Below are positions 63,484-64,000 of a DNA stretch of 64,000 nucleotides, piece after piece. The notes beneath the pieces were generated by a model that saw only the letters and a program-made list of their open reading frames with translations, did no database searches and was not told where the DNA came from. Each line of letters starts with the position of its first letter. The first letter of the stretch is position 1. Source of the stretch: Microlunatus sagamiharensis (GTDB taxonomy: Bacteria; Actinomycetota; Actinomycetes; Propionibacteriales; Propionibacteriaceae); contig NZ_LT629799.1 in the NCBI RefSeq assembly GCF_900105785.1, positions 2,914,001 to 2,978,000 on the forward strand, read 5' to 3'. Both the position numbers and the translations under genes were made by a program.

Positions 63484-64000
63484 TCAGCGCTGGCTCTCCT
63501 GCGGCGTCGGCGACGGGCTCGCCCCGGTCAGCCGTCGGCGGGTCTCCTCGGGCAGGCCCGCGAGGTCGCCGGTGTCGGTGCGCGGGTCGATGACCACCTC
63601 GCCGTCCGGCTCGAGGTGCACGGCCTGGACGCCGGTGACCAGCCCGGTCGCGTCGTCGCGGAAGTAGAAGTAGGAGTCGGCGCGCACCAGCGGCGGGCTG
63701 AACGGGGTGCTGAACGACGCCAGCGTCGGCTGCTTCACCCCGCCCGACGTGCCCTGCTGCATCCCGACGGTCCAGGTGCCGTCGGCGTGCGTGACCACGG
63801 TCGGCCCGACCTGGGCGTGCATGTGGCCCCAGAGCACCAGCCGGGCGGGCGGGTCGTCGGCCTCCATCACCTGCTGCGCGGCCGTCGGCTGGTGCAGCAG
63901 GATCGCGTCGACGGGGCGTGGGCGCGCGACGGAGACCATCCGCTGCCCGAGCTGGGCCTCGTCCTCCGGCCGGTCGAGCGTGCGCTCGACGCTGAAGGGC
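63484..64000 (-). CDS. metallophosphoesterase, C-terminal part (truncated at window end)
   Basis: About 172 C-terminal residues of a calcineurin-like phosphoesterase; the frame stays open to the window end, where the 5' part lies beyond. The readable metal-site motif is LVLWGHMHAQVGPTVV (GHxH type), and ILLHQPTAAQQV precedes it. A beta-rich C-terminal region (YFYFRDDATGLVTGVQAVHL) follows. Family members are di-metal hydrolases of phosphoesters; many actinobacterial ones of this type have membrane helices upstream, which are not visible here. Confidence 0.72.
   Translation of the reverse strand, partial: PFSVERTLDRPEDEAQLGQRMVSVARPRPVDAILLHQPTAAQQVMEADDPPARLVLWGHMHAQVGPTVVTHADGTWTVGMQQGTSGGVKQPTLASFSTPFSPPLVRADSYFYFRDDATGLVTGVQAVHLEPDGEVVIDPRTDTGDLAGLPEETRRRLTGASPSPTPQESQR

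Noticed and set aside
63054-63593. A 179-aa plus-strand ORF spanning the IS right end
   Set aside because: Its Arg/Ser/Pro-rich translation is a shadow frame; the true C-terminal transposase frame ends at 63373.

Overview
This window is chromosomal DNA from a high-G+C actinomycete; by eye G+C is about 70% or more and third codon positions are almost all G or C. Actinomycete markers include a mycothiol S-conjugate amidase (Mca), DUF4245 and DUF4307 proteins, an Eis-like acetyltransferase, an Rv1086-type short Z-prenyl synthase, many GTG starts, and many promoters with a -10 box exactly 6 nt before the start codon (leaderless mRNAs). The gene set would fit Propionibacteriales (Nocardioides/Microlunatus-like), but the sequence alone does not fix the genus.

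Layout. 1-12.2 kb is housekeeping: Eis-like acetyltransferase, aldo/keto reductase, a tiny Lys/Ala-rich protein, ychF, DoxX, M18 aminopeptidase, rmuC, ispH, xseAB, DUF4245. 12.2-18.7 kb has a methyltransferase-like SpeE relative and fumC, then a minus-strand sugar-acid module (aldose dehydrogenase-like AKR, LacI regulator, enolase-superfamily dehydratase, PfkB kinase). Two identical LacI-type operators sit at the same distance from their -10 boxes. 18.9-24.8 kb has two tandem paralogous lytic-transglycosylase-like exoproteins, PIN-PhoH, a frameshifted AbiEi/DUF559 gene, a Z-prenyl synthase and hemolysin III. 24.8-31.6 kb has YyaL, VIT-type transporter, mca, DUF4307, greA and a DUF2089/DUF4097-like pair. 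31.7-39.9 kb has a MarR regulator with DHA2 efflux pump, L,D-transpeptidase lipoprotein, AI-2E transporter, MFS, ung and DUF1345. 40-45.6 kb has metB, msrA, an ABC-F protein and an AraJ-type MFS pump.

45.6-52.2 kb is a sugar uptake locus: divergent ROK regulator, Gfo/Idh/MocA dehydrogenase, lipoprotein binding protein, two permeases and an MsmK-type ATPase. 52.3-61 kb holds a YpfJ-type zinc peptidase, nitrilase plus APC permease, two small membrane proteins, a NUDIX hydrolase preceded by a 10-codon leaderless uORF, cystathionine beta-synthase, an FAD amine oxidase and a Bax-inhibitor-1 protein. The right end has a DUF5710-HNH protein, a class-I-shaped tRNA with a UAA anticodon, an IS30-family element inserted inside a palindromic repeat, and a truncated metallophosphoesterase.

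A dispersed palindromic element of about 105 bp (outer arms CCTGAGCCTGTCGAAGGG and complement) occurs four times, always between genes; the IS30 copy split one of them. I saw no CRISPR array, rRNA, prophage or biosynthetic gene cluster. The most distinctive signals are the short-variable-loop tRNA(UAA), the leaderless uORF abutting the NUDIX start, the IS30-in-repeat insertion, and the matched LacI operator pair.
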